DNA of 64,000 bases from Helicobacter sp. 'house sparrow 1' (GCF_900199585.1 NZ_FZQY01000004.1:124001-188000), one strand, 5' to 3'. Shown: positions 8,956 through 18,067, numbered from the stretch's first letter. Notes: generated from the letters alone by a model not told the origin. Numbers and translations are program-made.

Positions 8956-10371
8956 TTGAAATTTTTTTTATTTTGTTTATCTACATTGTTTTTTATAGGA
9001 TGCTCAAGTGTTGACCTTCAAACCTTCAATGAGGCATACTATGGTGGCAATATGAAAAAAGCATATGATATTGCACACAAGGGGGCTAATTTACCTCAAG
9101 AAAATCAAAAACATAAGTCTAAAAGCGATGATTTGTTATGGCAGGTTCAGGGAGGTATAGCAGGTTTTTATGGAGATATTGATGAATCAAGACAGATGCT
9201 TTTAACAGCAGATAGGATGATGCAAGATGCTATAAAAAATTTTGCAATTATATTTTTTGGTAACCTAGGAGCAGTTTTGACAAGTGATAATGTCTTGCCC
9301 TATCCCATCTATCTTTATGAGGCAAGCATGGTGAATTATTATCTTGCTTTAGATTCTATGAATCAAGGGAAAGATCAAGATGCAAGGGTGTATCTTAACC
9401 AGGCATTGCAAAGGCAAAATGATGCAAAGTTTTATTATGCAAGAGAGATTGAAAAGAGCCAAGAAAGCTTAAATAATATGAAGAATGTTTCTAGTGAAGC
9501 TCCAAAAACAGATCAATATGTTGCTGTTACAATGGATTTTGCTAGAGAGTCAGAAAGAGATAGGGAAGTGCAAGATGAAAAAAAATATATCAATCCTATA
9601 ATTCCCTATCTAAAATTTATTTTTGAGTTGAAAAGACAAAATTTTTCAGCAATTGCTTCAATGAGTGCAGATGATTTTGCATTGTTCCCGCTTGAGGATA
9701 AAGAAATTTTAGAATCCAGAAAAAGCGGAGATACAAAAAGATATATTTGGGTTATCATTGAGGATGGAAAGAGTGCGAGTAAGGGAACTTTATCTTTTTC
9801 TATCCCCTTGCCAATGAATCCTGAGGTTTTTTTAAATCCTGCAATGCTTGCGATTGCTTTAAGTAGCAAAGAAGGGGCTTTATTTACAGCAGTTGCTAGT
9901 AATTCTATTTTGTTAAACTATGTAGAGCCAAAGGTATTAGAAGGAATTAGCTTTGCTAAAAGCTATAGTTTTGAAAATAAGGAAATTCCAGAATTTTTTG
10001 TCTTAAGCGATTTAATGAAAACAGAGTTTGATACAAGGATAGCAGGGGTTAGAACAAGAGCAATTTTAAGGAGCATTCCTCCTGCTATAGGTGCTTTTAT
10101 TAGTGAGAGGGCGGGTAATGAAGCTGGCTTTAATGGGCTAGGATTGCTGTTTAGCTTAGGGCATAAGCTTATTTTGAGGGCAGATACAAGGATTATCACA
10201 GCTTTGCCACATTCCTTTTATGTCACAAGGATGGAAAACACTAAAGATAAAAAGAAAATTCTTGTAGATGGTAGAGATTTGATAGAATTTCAAACTAAGG
10301 ATCAGAGTCAGGATGCTATTGTCTATATTAGGAATTTAGGCAGTAGTTTTTTTATAAAGGTTTTTGAGTAA
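8956..10371 (+). CDS. COG3014-like lipoprotein, first gene of the Lpp20 cluster
   Basis: A 471-residue envelope lipoprotein. The signal peptide ends in the lipobox FIGC with the modified cysteine at residue 16, followed by a helical, TPR-like region (about 25-165) and a larger C-terminal domain. It resembles the COG3014 group and occupies the position I recall for HP1454 of H. pylori. The start is TTG with AAGGA about 10 bases upstream. Three further envelope genes follow closely on the same strand, so the four probably act together at the periplasm or outer membrane. Function is unknown. Confidence 0.75.
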   Translation: MKFFLFCLSTLFFIGCSSVDLQTFNEAYYGGNMKKAYDIAHKGANLPQENQKHKSKSDDLLWQVQGGIAGFYGDIDESRQMLLTADRMMQDAIKNFAIIFFGNLGAVLTSDNVLPYPIYLYEASMVNYYLALDSMNQGKDQDARVYLNQALQRQNDAKFYYAREIEKSQESLNNMKNVSSEAPKTDQYVAVTMDFARESERDREVQDEKKYINPIIPYLKFIFELKRQNFSAIASMSADDFALFPLEDKEILESRKSGDTKRYIWVIIEDGKSASKGTLSFSIPLPMNPEVFLNPAMLAIALSSKEGALFTAVASNSILLNYVEPKVLEGISFAKSYSFENKEIPEFFVLSDLMKTEFDTRIAGVRTRAILRSIPPAIGAFISERAGNEAGFNGLGLLFSLGHKLILRADTRIITALPHSFYVTRMENTKDKKKILVDGRDLIEFQTKDQSQDAIVYIRNLGSSFFIKVFE

Positions 10372-10385
10372 TAGAGGAGATTTTT

Positions 10386-10985
10386 GTGAAAATTTTAAAA
10401 AGTATTAGTTTTGTTTTTATGTTTGTTTTTTTTACTGGCTGTGCTCCAAGTGCTATGAATGTAGATCCCAATACAGAATTTACAACAATGGGGCTTGATT
10501 ATGATAATTTAAAAAAAATTATGGGAGAAATGATTGATTCTTTGTTGCAAGATCCCTATACGCAAAAAATAGATTCCAACTCCCCCAAAGTTGTAGCGAT
10601 ATCAGATGTCATCAATGACACGACTCAAAAAATTGATGTGGAAAGTTTAAGCAGAGAGCTTACAAGAGCAATGCGAAAAAGTGGAAAGTTTAAGCTTACT
10701 GTAGCAGTTGCTAGAAGTGGCGGAAGCGTAGATAATATGATTAAAGATTCTAGAAAATTACGCGAAGATAAGGAATTTAATCAGTATACTACAGTAGAAG
10801 AAGGAGCCTTAAATGCGCCAAGCCTTTCTCTTTCTGGGAAGATAGGACAAAGTATCCATCGGATGGGAAAAAACAAAAAGGTTGATTATTATATTTTACT
10901 TACTCTAACAGATATTAAAACAGGAGAAGTCATATGGGATGAACAAAGAGAAGCTTCTAAAATAGGTGATGCTAGTTTGTGGTAG
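10386..10985 (+). CDS. LpoB-like lipoprotein
   Basis: A 199-residue lipoprotein with the lipobox FTGC (Cys near residue 19) and a domain of the LpoB penicillin-binding-protein-activator type. Supporting runs are VVAISDVINDTTQKID and the later YYILLTLTDIKTGEVIWDE, which is typical of the LpoB/CsgG-like fold. In enterobacteria LpoB stimulates PBP1b; whether this protein does so is unknown. GTG start with GAGGAG upstream, 14 bases after the previous gene. Second gene of the Lpp20 cluster. Confidence 0.78.
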   Translation: MKILKSISFVFMFVFFTGCAPSAMNVDPNTEFTTMGLDYDNLKKIMGEMIDSLLQDPYTQKIDSNSPKVVAISDVINDTTQKIDVESLSRELTRAMRKSGKFKLTVAVARSGGSVDNMIKDSRKLREDKEFNQYTTVEEGALNAPSLSLSGKIGQSIHRMGKNKKVDYYILLTLTDIKTGEVIWDEQREASKIGDASLW

Positions 10986-11011
10986 AAATAAAAAATTAAT
11001 ATTAAGGAAAA

Positions 11012-11518
11012 ATGATGATAAATATATTTAAGATTTTGATGTTAGGTTTTGCGGGTTTAATGTTGAGTGGATGTATGTCTGGTGGTATCTCTAAAGAAGC
11101 AAGAGAAAGCGTTGGCTGGACAAATGCTCCTAAGTGGGTAGTAAATGGAAATGATGGAGGCTATAGTGCTGTTGGAGATGCTCCAATTGTAGATAAAAAT
11201 GTTCAGTTTGCAAGAACAGAAGCAACAGCTGCTGCAAGGGGTGAGCTTATTAAAAATATCGAGGCAGGGGTATCTACAAGCCTATCAAAAGAAGGTATAA
11301 GAGTGGATGCACAAATTAATGAAAAGATAAAAAGTGTGGTAAATGAGTTTGCACAGCATAATTTACAGGGTGTAGGGGTTGAAAAAACTTGGATTGATGA
11401 TGCTGGAACAAGGATTTATGTTTTAGTAAAACTTGATAAAGAAAGTGAAAAAAATCTTAAAAATCACCTTAGTAAGCAATTTAAAGAATTAAACTCAAGC
11501 AATCTAATGAGTGAGTGA
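11012..11518 (+). CDS. lpp20: Lpp20-family outer-membrane lipoprotein
   Basis: A 168-residue lipoprotein with lipobox LSGC (Cys near residue 21) followed by the LPP20 domain: PKWVVNG, an alanine-rich helix TEATAAARGELIKNI, and the closing strand TRIYVLVKLDKES. H. pylori Lpp20 (HP1456) is a surface-exposed antigen of similar length. Two consecutive ATGs follow AAGGA, and either could start. The gene ends in TGATG overlapping the next start. Third of the four-gene cluster. Confidence 0.87.
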   Translation: MMINIFKILMLGFAGLMLSGCMSGGISKEARESVGWTNAPKWVVNGNDGGYSAVGDAPIVDKNVQFARTEATAAARGELIKNIEAGVSTSLSKEGIRVDAQINEKIKSVVNEFAQHNLQGVGVEKTWIDDAGTRIYVLVKLDKESEKNLKNHLSKQFKELNSSNLMSE

Positions 11519-12378
11519 TGAGGCAAATATTTTTTGCTTTATTATTTTTTGGGGTAGGCCTTTGTGCTACACCCCCCAAGTGGTTTTTACAAAATCAAAT
11601 TGGGAAAGATTGGTTTGTTGGTGTAGGTAGTGGAAATAATGCTAAGAGCGCAAAACTTGAGGCATTTAGTGATTTGGCAAGTATGATTAGTGTTGAGGTA
11701 GATTCTACTTTTTCTCTCAACAAACAAAGAGTTGGCAACATTTTTAGCGACAATGCAAGGAGTGCTATACAATTAAAAGTAGAAGACCTTAAGCTTTTAG
11801 ATATAAATATTTTAAATTCTGAGATAATTGATGGAATTTACTATGTGCAAGTGGGAATTAAAAAAGCAAAGGTTTTAGATCAAATTCATAATGAGATACT
11901 TAAAGAATTAGAGAAAACTTCTTTGGAGTATTATGAAAAATGTAATTTTTTGGATTTAAAAAGTTTTAAGAGTTTGCAGGGGGTTTTGAGACAACTGGAT
12001 TCTAAGGTTAAAATTTTTGATGCTTTATCTCAAGAAAAATTTACCAATCAAAAACTAGAAAAATTTGTAGAAATTTACTCTAAGAATTTGCCAAAACCAC
12101 AGGCTAATCTTATTTATGAAAACTTAGATTTAAATCTTCAAGATTCCTTATCAAAAGAGTTTTTAAAATTTGTGGCACTAACTCCAGAAAAATTAAATCG
12201 TGCAAGCAGTATTCTAGTTCAAGGTAAGGATCTAGATGGAAAAAACATAATTAATCTTATGATTTTAGATTGTCAAGGCATAGTTATTTTCCAAGAGAAA
12301 TTTGAGTTTGATGCATCAAGTTTAAAGCGGGCAAATTTTATTATTTTTAAAGCGATAAAGAAATGGATTGAAGAATAA
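11518..12378 (+). CDS. LPP20-domain periplasmic protein
   Basis: A 286-residue protein with a cleavable type I signal peptide (about residues 1-18, ending GLCA) and then a second copy of the LPP20 fold, recognisable from PPKWFLQNQ and GVGSGNNAKSAKLEA. It lacks a lipobox and so is probably soluble or loosely bound, unlike the preceding lipoprotein. The C-terminal half is not recognised. The ATG overlaps the lpp20 stop codon, which indicates coupled translation. The position corresponds to HP1457 of H. pylori. Confidence 0.75.
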   Translation: MRQIFFALLFFGVGLCATPPKWFLQNQIGKDWFVGVGSGNNAKSAKLEAFSDLASMISVEVDSTFSLNKQRVGNIFSDNARSAIQLKVEDLKLLDINILNSEIIDGIYYVQVGIKKAKVLDQIHNEILKELEKTSLEYYEKCNFLDLKSFKSLQGVLRQLDSKVKIFDALSQEKFTNQKLEKFVEIYSKNLPKPQANLIYENLDLNLQDSLSKEFLKFVALTPEKLNRASSILVQGKDLDGKNIINLMILDCQGIVIFQEKFEFDASSLKRANFIIFKAIKKWIEE

Positions 12379-12406
12379 TTTAATCGATATAAAAGCCATA
12401 TTTTTT

Positions 12407-12412
12407 TATAAT
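12407..12412 (+). promoter_or_regulatory. -10 element of the guaA promoter
   Basis: A consensus TATAAT follows a T-rich run (TTTTTT), the usual sigma-70 arrangement in Campylobacterota. It lies 30 bases before the guaA ATG and predicts a start point near 12,418. Confidence 0.6.
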
Positions 12413-12441
12413 GGGCAATTTTATTTGGAGAGGTTTTGTTG

Positions 12442-13989
12442 ATGAGTAAGGTTGAAATTTTAGTTTTAGATTTTGGGAGTCAATATACGCAACTCATAGC
12501 AAGAAGATTGCGTGAATCTGGTGTTTATACAGAGATTGTTCCTTATTTTGAGAGTTTAGAAAGTATTAAATCTAAACAACCCAAGGGGATTATTTTGAGC
12601 GGGGGCCCTGCAAGCGTATATGAAGAAGGAGCATATAAGCCTGATTGTGGTGTATTTGATCTTGGAATTCCTGTGCTTGGAATCTGCTATGGAATGCAAT
12701 ATATTGCTGATTTTTTTGGTGGCAGTGTTGTGAAAGCAGAGCATCAAGAATTTGGCAAGGCTAAGCTTGAACTTTTAAATAAGGGAGAGATTTTTGAGGA
12801 TATCAAGCAAGAAAGCATTGTGTGGATGAGTCATGCTGATAAGGTAGATCAAATTCCTAGTGGATTTATAGAGCTTGCAAAATCTGGCAATACGCATTAT
12901 TGCGCTATTGCAAATTTAGAAAAAAGAATTTATGCTTTGCAATTTCACCCTGAAGTTGTGCATAGTGAGTGCGGGGGAGAAATGCTTAGGAATTTTGCAG
13001 TTAAAATTTGTAAAGCAAGTACAGAGTGGAATATGCACCACTTTGCAGAGCTAGAGATTGCCAAACTTAGAGAAATTGCCAAGGAAGGAAAGGTGCTTTG
13101 TGCTGTGAGTGGTGGGGTGGATTCGAGTGTGGTAGCCACATTGCTCTATCGTGCAATTGGGGATCGTGTAATTCCTGTATTTGTGGATCATGGATTATTG
13201 AGAGCTGGAGAGAGAGAAGCAGTAGAGGCAATGTTTAGAGAAAATCTAGGTGTGCCACTCATTACTGTAGATGCAAGTGAAATTTTCTTAGGTAAGCTAA
13301 AGGATGTAAGAGATCCTGAGGTGAAGCGAAAAATCATTGGAGAAACCTTTATTGAGGTATTTGAAGCAGAGGCTAAAAAACACAATACAAGTGGAGAAAT
13401 CAAATTTTTAGCACAAGGAACGCTTTATCCTGATGTGATTGAATCTGTGAGCATCAAGGGTCCAAGTAAGACGATTAAATCTCATCATAATGTGGGAGGA
13501 TTGCCCGATTGGATGAAATTTGAGCTAATTGAACCTCTAAGAGAGCTTTTTAAAGATGAAGTGAGGGCTTTGGGGCAAGAATTAGGGATGCCAGAATCTA
13601 TGCTTATGCGCCATCCTTTCCCTGGACCAGGGCTTGCAATCAGAATTATGGGTGAAGTCAATAAGCAGGATTTGGAGCTTTTGCGTAAGGCAGATAAAAT
13701 CTTTTTAGAAGAGTTGCACAGAAGTGGATACTATGACAAGGTGTGGCAGGCATTTTGTGTGCTTTTGAATGTCAAAAGTGTGGGCGTGATGGGAGATAAT
13801 CGAACTTATGATAACACAATTTGTGTGCGTGCAGTGGAAGCTTTGGATGGGATGACAGCAACCTTTGCTCATCTTCCACATGAACTTTTAGAATCTATTT
13901 CTAATCGTATTATCAATGAAGTAGAGGGAATTAATCGCGTAGTGTATGACATCACCTCCAAGCCACCAGGAACAATTGAGTGGGAGTGA
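12442..13989 (+). CDS. guaA: GMP synthase (glutamine-hydrolysing)
   Basis: Makes GMP from XMP. The class I glutamine amidotransferase domain (residues 1-190) has the nucleophile in CYGMQ and the partner FHPEV. The ATP pyrophosphatase loop SGGVDSSV is near 222, and the dimerisation domain ends in the conserved KPPGTIEWE. Length (515) is standard and the gene is intact. I chose the ATG at 12442, which has GGAGAGG 8 bases upstream. Its TGA is followed in the same frame, with no gap, by codons that align with the N-terminus of DpnI. Confidence 0.97.
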   Translation: MSKVEILVLDFGSQYTQLIARRLRESGVYTEIVPYFESLESIKSKQPKGIILSGGPASVYEEGAYKPDCGVFDLGIPVLGICYGMQYIADFFGGSVVKAEHQEFGKAKLELLNKGEIFEDIKQESIVWMSHADKVDQIPSGFIELAKSGNTHYCAIANLEKRIYALQFHPEVVHSECGGEMLRNFAVKICKASTEWNMHHFAELEIAKLREIAKEGKVLCAVSGGVDSSVVATLLYRAIGDRVIPVFVDHGLLRAGEREAVEAMFRENLGVPLITVDASEIFLGKLKDVRDPEVKRKIIGETFIEVFEAEAKKHNTSGEIKFLAQGTLYPDVIESVSIKGPSKTIKSHHNVGGLPDWMKFELIEPLRELFKDEVRALGQELGMPESMLMRHPFPGPGLAIRIMGEVNKQDLELLRKADKIFLEELHRSGYYDKVWQAFCVLLNVKSVGVMGDNRTYDNTICVRAVEALDGMTATFAHLPHELLESISNRIINEVEGINRVVYDITSKPPGTIEWE

Positions 13990-13992
13990 AAC

Positions 13993-14748
13993 ATAGAACT
14001 TTTCCTTGATCAAAATATTGGAGCAGGTTATAAAAACAAGTCGCAGATCATTAGAAACTTGACTGAAAAATGGGTAGGAGATTATGGTTTTTGTCCCCGA
14101 TGCGCAGGTATTTTAGAACATTGTCCTAATAATTCTCCCGTCGCAGATTTTTATTGCAAACATTGTGGAAAGATTTTTGAACTCAAAGCAAAAAATGGAA
14201 AAATAGGGGCAAAAATTAATGATGGTGCCTATGCGACAATGATTTCTAGAATCACATCAAATACAAATCCTGATTTTTTCTTTCTCAACTATGATTCTGA
14301 GATGAGGGTTAAAAACTTCTTTGCAGTCCCAAACTTTTTCTTTACGCCTCGGATTATCGAACAGAGAAAACCTTTGGCTCCAACAGCAAAAAGAGCAGGA
14401 TGGGTTGGATGTAATATTTTGCTGAATCAAATTCCCGAGAGTGGAAAACTCTTTTATATCCAAGACTACAAGGTTGAGAGTCAAGAGAGGATTTTAAAAA
14501 AATATCAAAATATTGTTTTTATTGAAACTCAAAAATCTAAAGGTTGGATCTTTGAGATTATGCACTGCATTGAGAGATTGAAAAAGAATGTCTTTTTATT
14601 GTCGGATTTATATGTTTATGAGAAAGAATTGCAAAAAAAATACCCTCAAAACAACAATATTCAAGCCAAAATTCGCCAACAAGTACAGTTTTTGAGAGAT
14701 AAGGGATATCTAGATTTTATTGGAAATGGGGTTTATTGTTTAAGATAA
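13993..14748 (+). CDS. dpnI: DpnI-like methyl-directed restriction endonuclease
   Basis: Strong similarity to DpnI of pneumococcus (recalled from memory), which cuts GATC only when the adenine is methylated. Shared features are the zinc cysteines (CPRC and CKHC), the catalytic run VADFYCKHCGKIFELK, INDGAYATM, the block QRKPLAPTAKRAGWVGCNI, and a C-terminal winged-helix domain that reads methylated DNA. The first ordinary in-frame start is TTG at 14059, giving 229 residues. However, homology continues upstream in frame, with IEL aligning to DpnI residues 1-3 and YK..SQ..R.LTE.WV further on, to an ATA at 13993. That ATA has GGGAG 6 bases upstream, inside the end of guaA. I mark the gene from 13993 (251 residues; DpnI has 254). 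It may be expressed weakly from AUA, from the TTG, or not at all. Confidence 0.85.
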   Translation: MELFLDQNIGAGYKNKSQIIRNLTEKWVGDYGFCPRCAGILEHCPNNSPVADFYCKHCGKIFELKAKNGKIGAKINDGAYATMISRITSNTNPDFFFLNYDSEMRVKNFFAVPNFFFTPRIIEQRKPLAPTAKRAGWVGCNILLNQIPESGKLFYIQDYKVESQERILKKYQNIVFIETQKSKGWIFEIMHCIERLKKNVFLLSDLYVYEKELQKKYPQNNNIQAKIRQQVQFLRDKGYLDFIGNGVYCLR

Positions 14749-14835
14749 CTTTATTTCCGATATTATCCCAGCTTACCTAAATAGAAACATCGATAGTTTT
14801 TTAGATATTGAGATTATTATCTACCAATAAGTGAT

Positions 14836-14856
14836 CCCCCCCCCCCTTTTTTTTTT
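14836..14856. repeat. C11T10 homopolymer tract between dpnI and the ADP-ribosyltransferase gene
   Basis: Eleven C (14836-14846) run directly into ten T (14847-14856). The tract lies 87 bases after dpnI and 20 bases beyond the stop codon of the convergent ADP-ribosyltransferase gene. Tracts of this length slip at high rates in Helicobacter. It is outside coding sequence as the window stands. Confidence 0.9.
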
Positions 14857-14876
14857 GCTAGAGTTAGATTTTTGTA

Positions 14877-15656
14877 TTAGAATTTGTTTTCTTTAGGTGG
14901 TTGCCTTAAATTATCCACCTTTTTGATTTCGCAAGGTTTTCCTAAATAGCAGGGGCCATCCATCGCTACAAGAATACTAATCTTCTTTCTATCTTCAGAG
15001 ATCTTATAATCTTCAATTGTTAAGATTCTATCTCGTGGAAAAAGCAATTCATATTGTGAAGGGAATGCAGCCAAGCCCTTGATGGATACAAACATTGCAA
15101 GAGAGTATTTTGGGACTTTGATCACTAGCTCTATAATGCGATGTTGGAAAACGCTATTTTTAATAAGAGTAGTAGACATAAAACCATAATCCTGATATCT
15201 TTTATTCTTTAAAGAATCAAGATAGCTTTTAGCAGAATCTAAAATTTTTCCATTTTTGTAAATATGGGTAAAAACAACATCTTGCCCAAGCAACCTTGAA
15301 AGAAATGAAAGATCTTCATAGCGATAAGTGAGGGTATCTTCAAAAATAATTGTTTTTGATAGAGCCTTATCAAGAATTGCAACCATCTTCTTTTGATCCT
15401 CATTAAGAGAAAATAGAGGATCTCCAGAGCGTAGTTTGTTATTAATTATTACAAAGTTGCCATAGGTATAGCTATAAATTGTCGCTCTTTCTTCTTCACT
15501 AAGTTTTAATCCACTATAAAGATTACTCCACCAATTAATCGCCTCATTTCCATTGTAAAATTTTTTGTAACCAGTCGTTTCAAACTCCATAAAGTCTTTA
15601 GAAAAACAAAAGGTGTGTAATATTAAAATCAATATAACGCAAAAAAGCTTTTTCAT
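14877..15656 (-). CDS. Secreted C3-like mono-ADP-ribosyltransferase (putative toxin)
   Basis: The protein has a signal peptide (MKKLFCVILILILHTFCFS) and then a single ADP-ribosyltransferase domain of the exoenzyme type (Pfam ADPrib_exo_Tox). The N-terminal helices LSEEERATIYSYTYG and INNKLR match the family's Y-T/N-x-L-R pattern. The R-S-E active site appears as TYRYED (Arg), GFMSTTL (the STS motif) and QYELLFPRD, where the two residues before the catalytic Glu give Q-x-E, as in C3 toxins that modify Asn. A C-terminal cysteine pair (GPCYLGKPC) could form a disulfide. At 259 residues it has no translocation domain, like C3 exoenzymes. The start is the ATG at 15656 after AAGGAG. The target and export route beyond Sec are unknown. 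It is convergent with dpnI. Confidence 0.82.
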   Translation of the reverse strand: MKKLFCVILILILHTFCFSKDFMEFETTGYKKFYNGNEAINWWSNLYSGLKLSEEERATIYSYTYGNFVIINNKLRSGDPLFSLNEDQKKMVAILDKALSKTIIFEDTLTYRYEDLSFLSRLLGQDVVFTHIYKNGKILDSAKSYLDSLKNKRYQDYGFMSTTLIKNSVFQHRIIELVIKVPKYSLAMFVSIKGLAAFPSQYELLFPRDRILTIEDYKISEDRKKISILVAMDGPCYLGKPCEIKKVDNLRQPPKENKF

Positions 15657-15770
15657 ACTCAATCTCCTTAATTAATCCTTATATCCTAAATCATAATTTT
15701 TAATAGATTCTAAAGTCTAGATAATTTTTGGATTAAAATCAAATTATCGATTTATTCACAATTAAGGAGA

Positions 15771-16856
15771 TTAAATTAGCTTATGATAAGTATCAACCAA
15801 TGTTTGAATCATTTGATTTTTTGTAAAAAGTTTTTCATAGCGACATCTTGCATTGATGCTAAAAAAATCATAATTTTTACTTATTTTTAAAATGCTATTT
15901 GCAATAGCTCTGGGATCCTTTGGAGGAACTACCAATCCTGTTTTGCCATCTTGGTTGATAAAATCACTCCCAGATGGGATAAGCTTTGTTGATATGATTG
16001 GTAGTCCAAAGCTTAGTGCTTCTACAAGAACAATTCCATAAGATTCTTGCAAAGAGGGTAAAACAAAAATACCAGATTGCGCATAAAAGCTAGATATTTC
16101 TTCTTTTGTTTTTTTTCCTACAAGAAAGACACGATTCTGTAGATTTAATCTTTTAATTAAATCTTGCAGGGTTTGTTTATAAATCCCATCTCCTACAATC
16201 TCTAAATAAAAGTTTTTTGGCAAATATTGCAAGCTTTCTATAAGATATTCAAAACCCTTTAGAGGAACAAGTCTTCCAACACTTAAAATGCGATTATAGT
16301 CTTTAGAATAATTATTAGATGGGCTAATCTCTGGTAGGTGGATTCCAATGGGAATTGCAATACATTTATTTTTATATGGGCTTAGGAATGGTGATTGGTG
16401 GATATAGTTTTCTGAAGTTGTAATAATAAGATTGGAGCGATTTAAGATCCATTTTTGTAGAGGCAAAAAAAAGTTTAGAAGAAATTTTTGTTTAATAATA
16501 TCAGAATGCCAATGCAGAATAATAGTTTTATTTTTATGAGGAGAAAGAAAGAGGGCTAAAACTGCCATTGGATCTGGAAAATGCAAATGGATAATGTCAT
16601 AGGAGCTTATCAATTTGCGTAAAGTAGTGATCATTTGTGGGGTTATGGAAGTTGAGGCAACTTTTCCAAAGCTAGGGGTGCGATAAATAGTAGCACCATA
16701 AGGTGTTTTTTCTTTCTTTGATTGTAACTTAGAGTTTGAGCATAAAACATCACAAACAATGCCTCTTTGAGATAATGCATCACAAATATCTTGCATGAGT
16801 GTCTCAATACCACCAAAATCTGGGGGATAAAACTTTCCAAGTTGCAAAATTCTCAT
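15771..16856 (-). CDS. GT4-family glycosyltransferase
   Basis: A retaining GT-B glycosyltransferase of family 4 (361 residues), last gene of the surface-glycan cluster. The N-terminal acceptor domain begins LGKFYPPDFGGIETLM. The C-terminal donor-binding domain has SVGRLVPLKGFEYLI and the E-x7-E motif in PSLQESYGIVLVEALSFG. The ATG follows AAAGGA and overlaps the stop of the small upstream gene by 4 bases. Donor and acceptor sugars cannot be read from sequence. Confidence 0.88.
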   Translation of the reverse strand: MRILQLGKFYPPDFGGIETLMQDICDALSQRGIVCDVLCSNSKLQSKKEKTPYGATIYRTPSFGKVASTSITPQMITTLRKLISSYDIIHLHFPDPMAVLALFLSPHKNKTIILHWHSDIIKQKFLLNFFLPLQKWILNRSNLIITTSENYIHQSPFLSPYKNKCIAIPIGIHLPEISPSNNYSKDYNRILSVGRLVPLKGFEYLIESLQYLPKNFYLEIVGDGIYKQTLQDLIKRLNLQNRVFLVGKKTKEEISSFYAQSGIFVLPSLQESYGIVLVEALSFGLPIISTKLIPSGSDFINQDGKTGLVVPPKDPRAIANSILKISKNYDFFSINARCRYEKLFTKNQMIQTLVDTYHKLI

Positions 16857-17176
16857 AAAACAATCCTTTTTGTTAAGGAAGTAAAATTGATTTTATTTCT
16901 CAATAAAAAATCATCATTTTTATAAAGATCGCGTAAATTTAATAAGTTTAAGAGCCTTTTTGCCTCCAAAGATTCTACTGATAAAGAGGGCAATGCAGTT
17001 TTAAAGGAGGAACTAGTTGGTGGAGTAAAAAAATCTCTATTTTTTTTATAGTAAGCAAGGAATATACAAAAATTTTTAGCAGTCTTTCTAAGATAAGCAA
17101 TACCCTTTGTGTGATCTAGCTTTGATGTAATATCTTTTAATTTTAAAGGGCTAAGAAATTTTAATAAAAAATGCAA
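16853..17176 (-). CDS. Small hypothetical protein in the glycan cluster
   Basis: A 107-residue basic protein, rich in Lys, Leu and Phe, that I do not recognise. Evidence that it is a gene is contextual: a TTG start with AAAGGA 6 bases upstream, and tight packing between two glycosyltransferase genes, 9 bases after one and overlapping the other by 4. It contains an A8 run (T8 on the plus strand, 17040-17047), so it could also be a frameshifted remnant of a larger gene. No membrane segment or motif is clear. Confidence 0.4.
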   Translation of the reverse strand: MHFLLKFLSPLKLKDITSKLDHTKGIAYLRKTAKNFCIFLAYYKKNRDFFTPPTSSSFKTALPSLSVESLEAKRLLNLLNLRDLYKNDDFLLRNKINFTSLTKRIVL

Positions 17177-17185
17177 AAAAATCCT

Positions 17186-18067
17186 TTATTTAGATTGTTT
17201 AGAGGGATTGAGTAGGAATTTCATGATAGTGTTAGGAAAGTATTTTTTAACCATCTTTTTTGATAATGAAAAAAGAAAAAAACATAGTATTTTTATCATC
17301 ACAATAGGGTTTTTGTTATTTTTTAGAGCAATATCTAATGCTTCTTTTAAGCTACTAAAGCCATTTTGATCGCTCGCTCCACCTGATGTGAAGGTTGCAA
17401 TAATCGTATCAACAAAGCAAAAACTATAACCTTGCTTATAGAGGCGATATATTAGATCGTAATCTGAAGCGAGTTTATAGCTAGTGTCATAATTATTTTT
17501 ATGCAAAATAGAGGTCTTAAATAGACAATTGGGGTGACCAAAGCCATAAAAAAGTTTATAGAGTTTGCTCATGTCTTTAAAAGTATCTCTAGTTTTTTGA
17601 ATACCTAGATTGGGATATAGTAAATTTAGTTTTCCATATACCGCATCATAAGAATAAAGATTGTTGAAATTAATTGTATTTTGAATTTCTTCTAGTGTTT
17701 TTTTACTAAATAAAAAATCTCCAGAATTAATAAAGCAGGTATAATCCCCGGTTGCTAGAGAGATACCCTTATTCATCGCATCAAAAATCCCCTTATCTTT
17801 TTGACTTAAAAAATTAAATGTTAGGTTTATAAAGTCTTTATGATAGGATTCTGCTGAAACAAAATTAGATGTGCATATTTTTTTAACAAAATGAGTATTA
17901 TCTTGAAGATAGCTTAAAACTTTCTCTTTTGTTCCATCGTTGCTATCCCCATCAATAATAATACATTGGATATTTTTATATGTTTGATTTATAATGGAGG
18001 ATAGAGTTTGCAGAATATTCTCAGAATCGTTAAACACGACTGTAATAATAGAAAATTTTAAATTCAT
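17186..18067 (-). CDS. GT2-family glycosyltransferase
   Basis: An inverting GT-A glycosyltransferase (293 residues). The N-terminus FSIITVVFNDSENILQTL and IIDGDSNDGTKE form the nucleotide-binding fold, and a later FINSGDFLF stands at the place of the DxD-like element. It resembles the WcaA/colanic-acid type of GT2. It sits in the middle of the minus-strand glycan cluster, 9 bases before the next small gene. A 600-base gene-free stretch lies upstream, so it may have its own promoter. Confidence 0.85.
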   Translation of the reverse strand: MNLKFSIITVVFNDSENILQTLSSIINQTYKNIQCIIIDGDSNDGTKEKVLSYLQDNTHFVKKICTSNFVSAESYHKDFINLTFNFLSQKDKGIFDAMNKGISLATGDYTCFINSGDFLFSKKTLEEIQNTINFNNLYSYDAVYGKLNLLYPNLGIQKTRDTFKDMSKLYKLFYGFGHPNCLFKTSILHKNNYDTSYKLASDYDLIYRLYKQGYSFCFVDTIIATFTSGGASDQNGFSSLKEALDIALKNNKNPIVMIKILCFFLFSLSKKMVKKYFPNTIMKFLLNPSKQSK

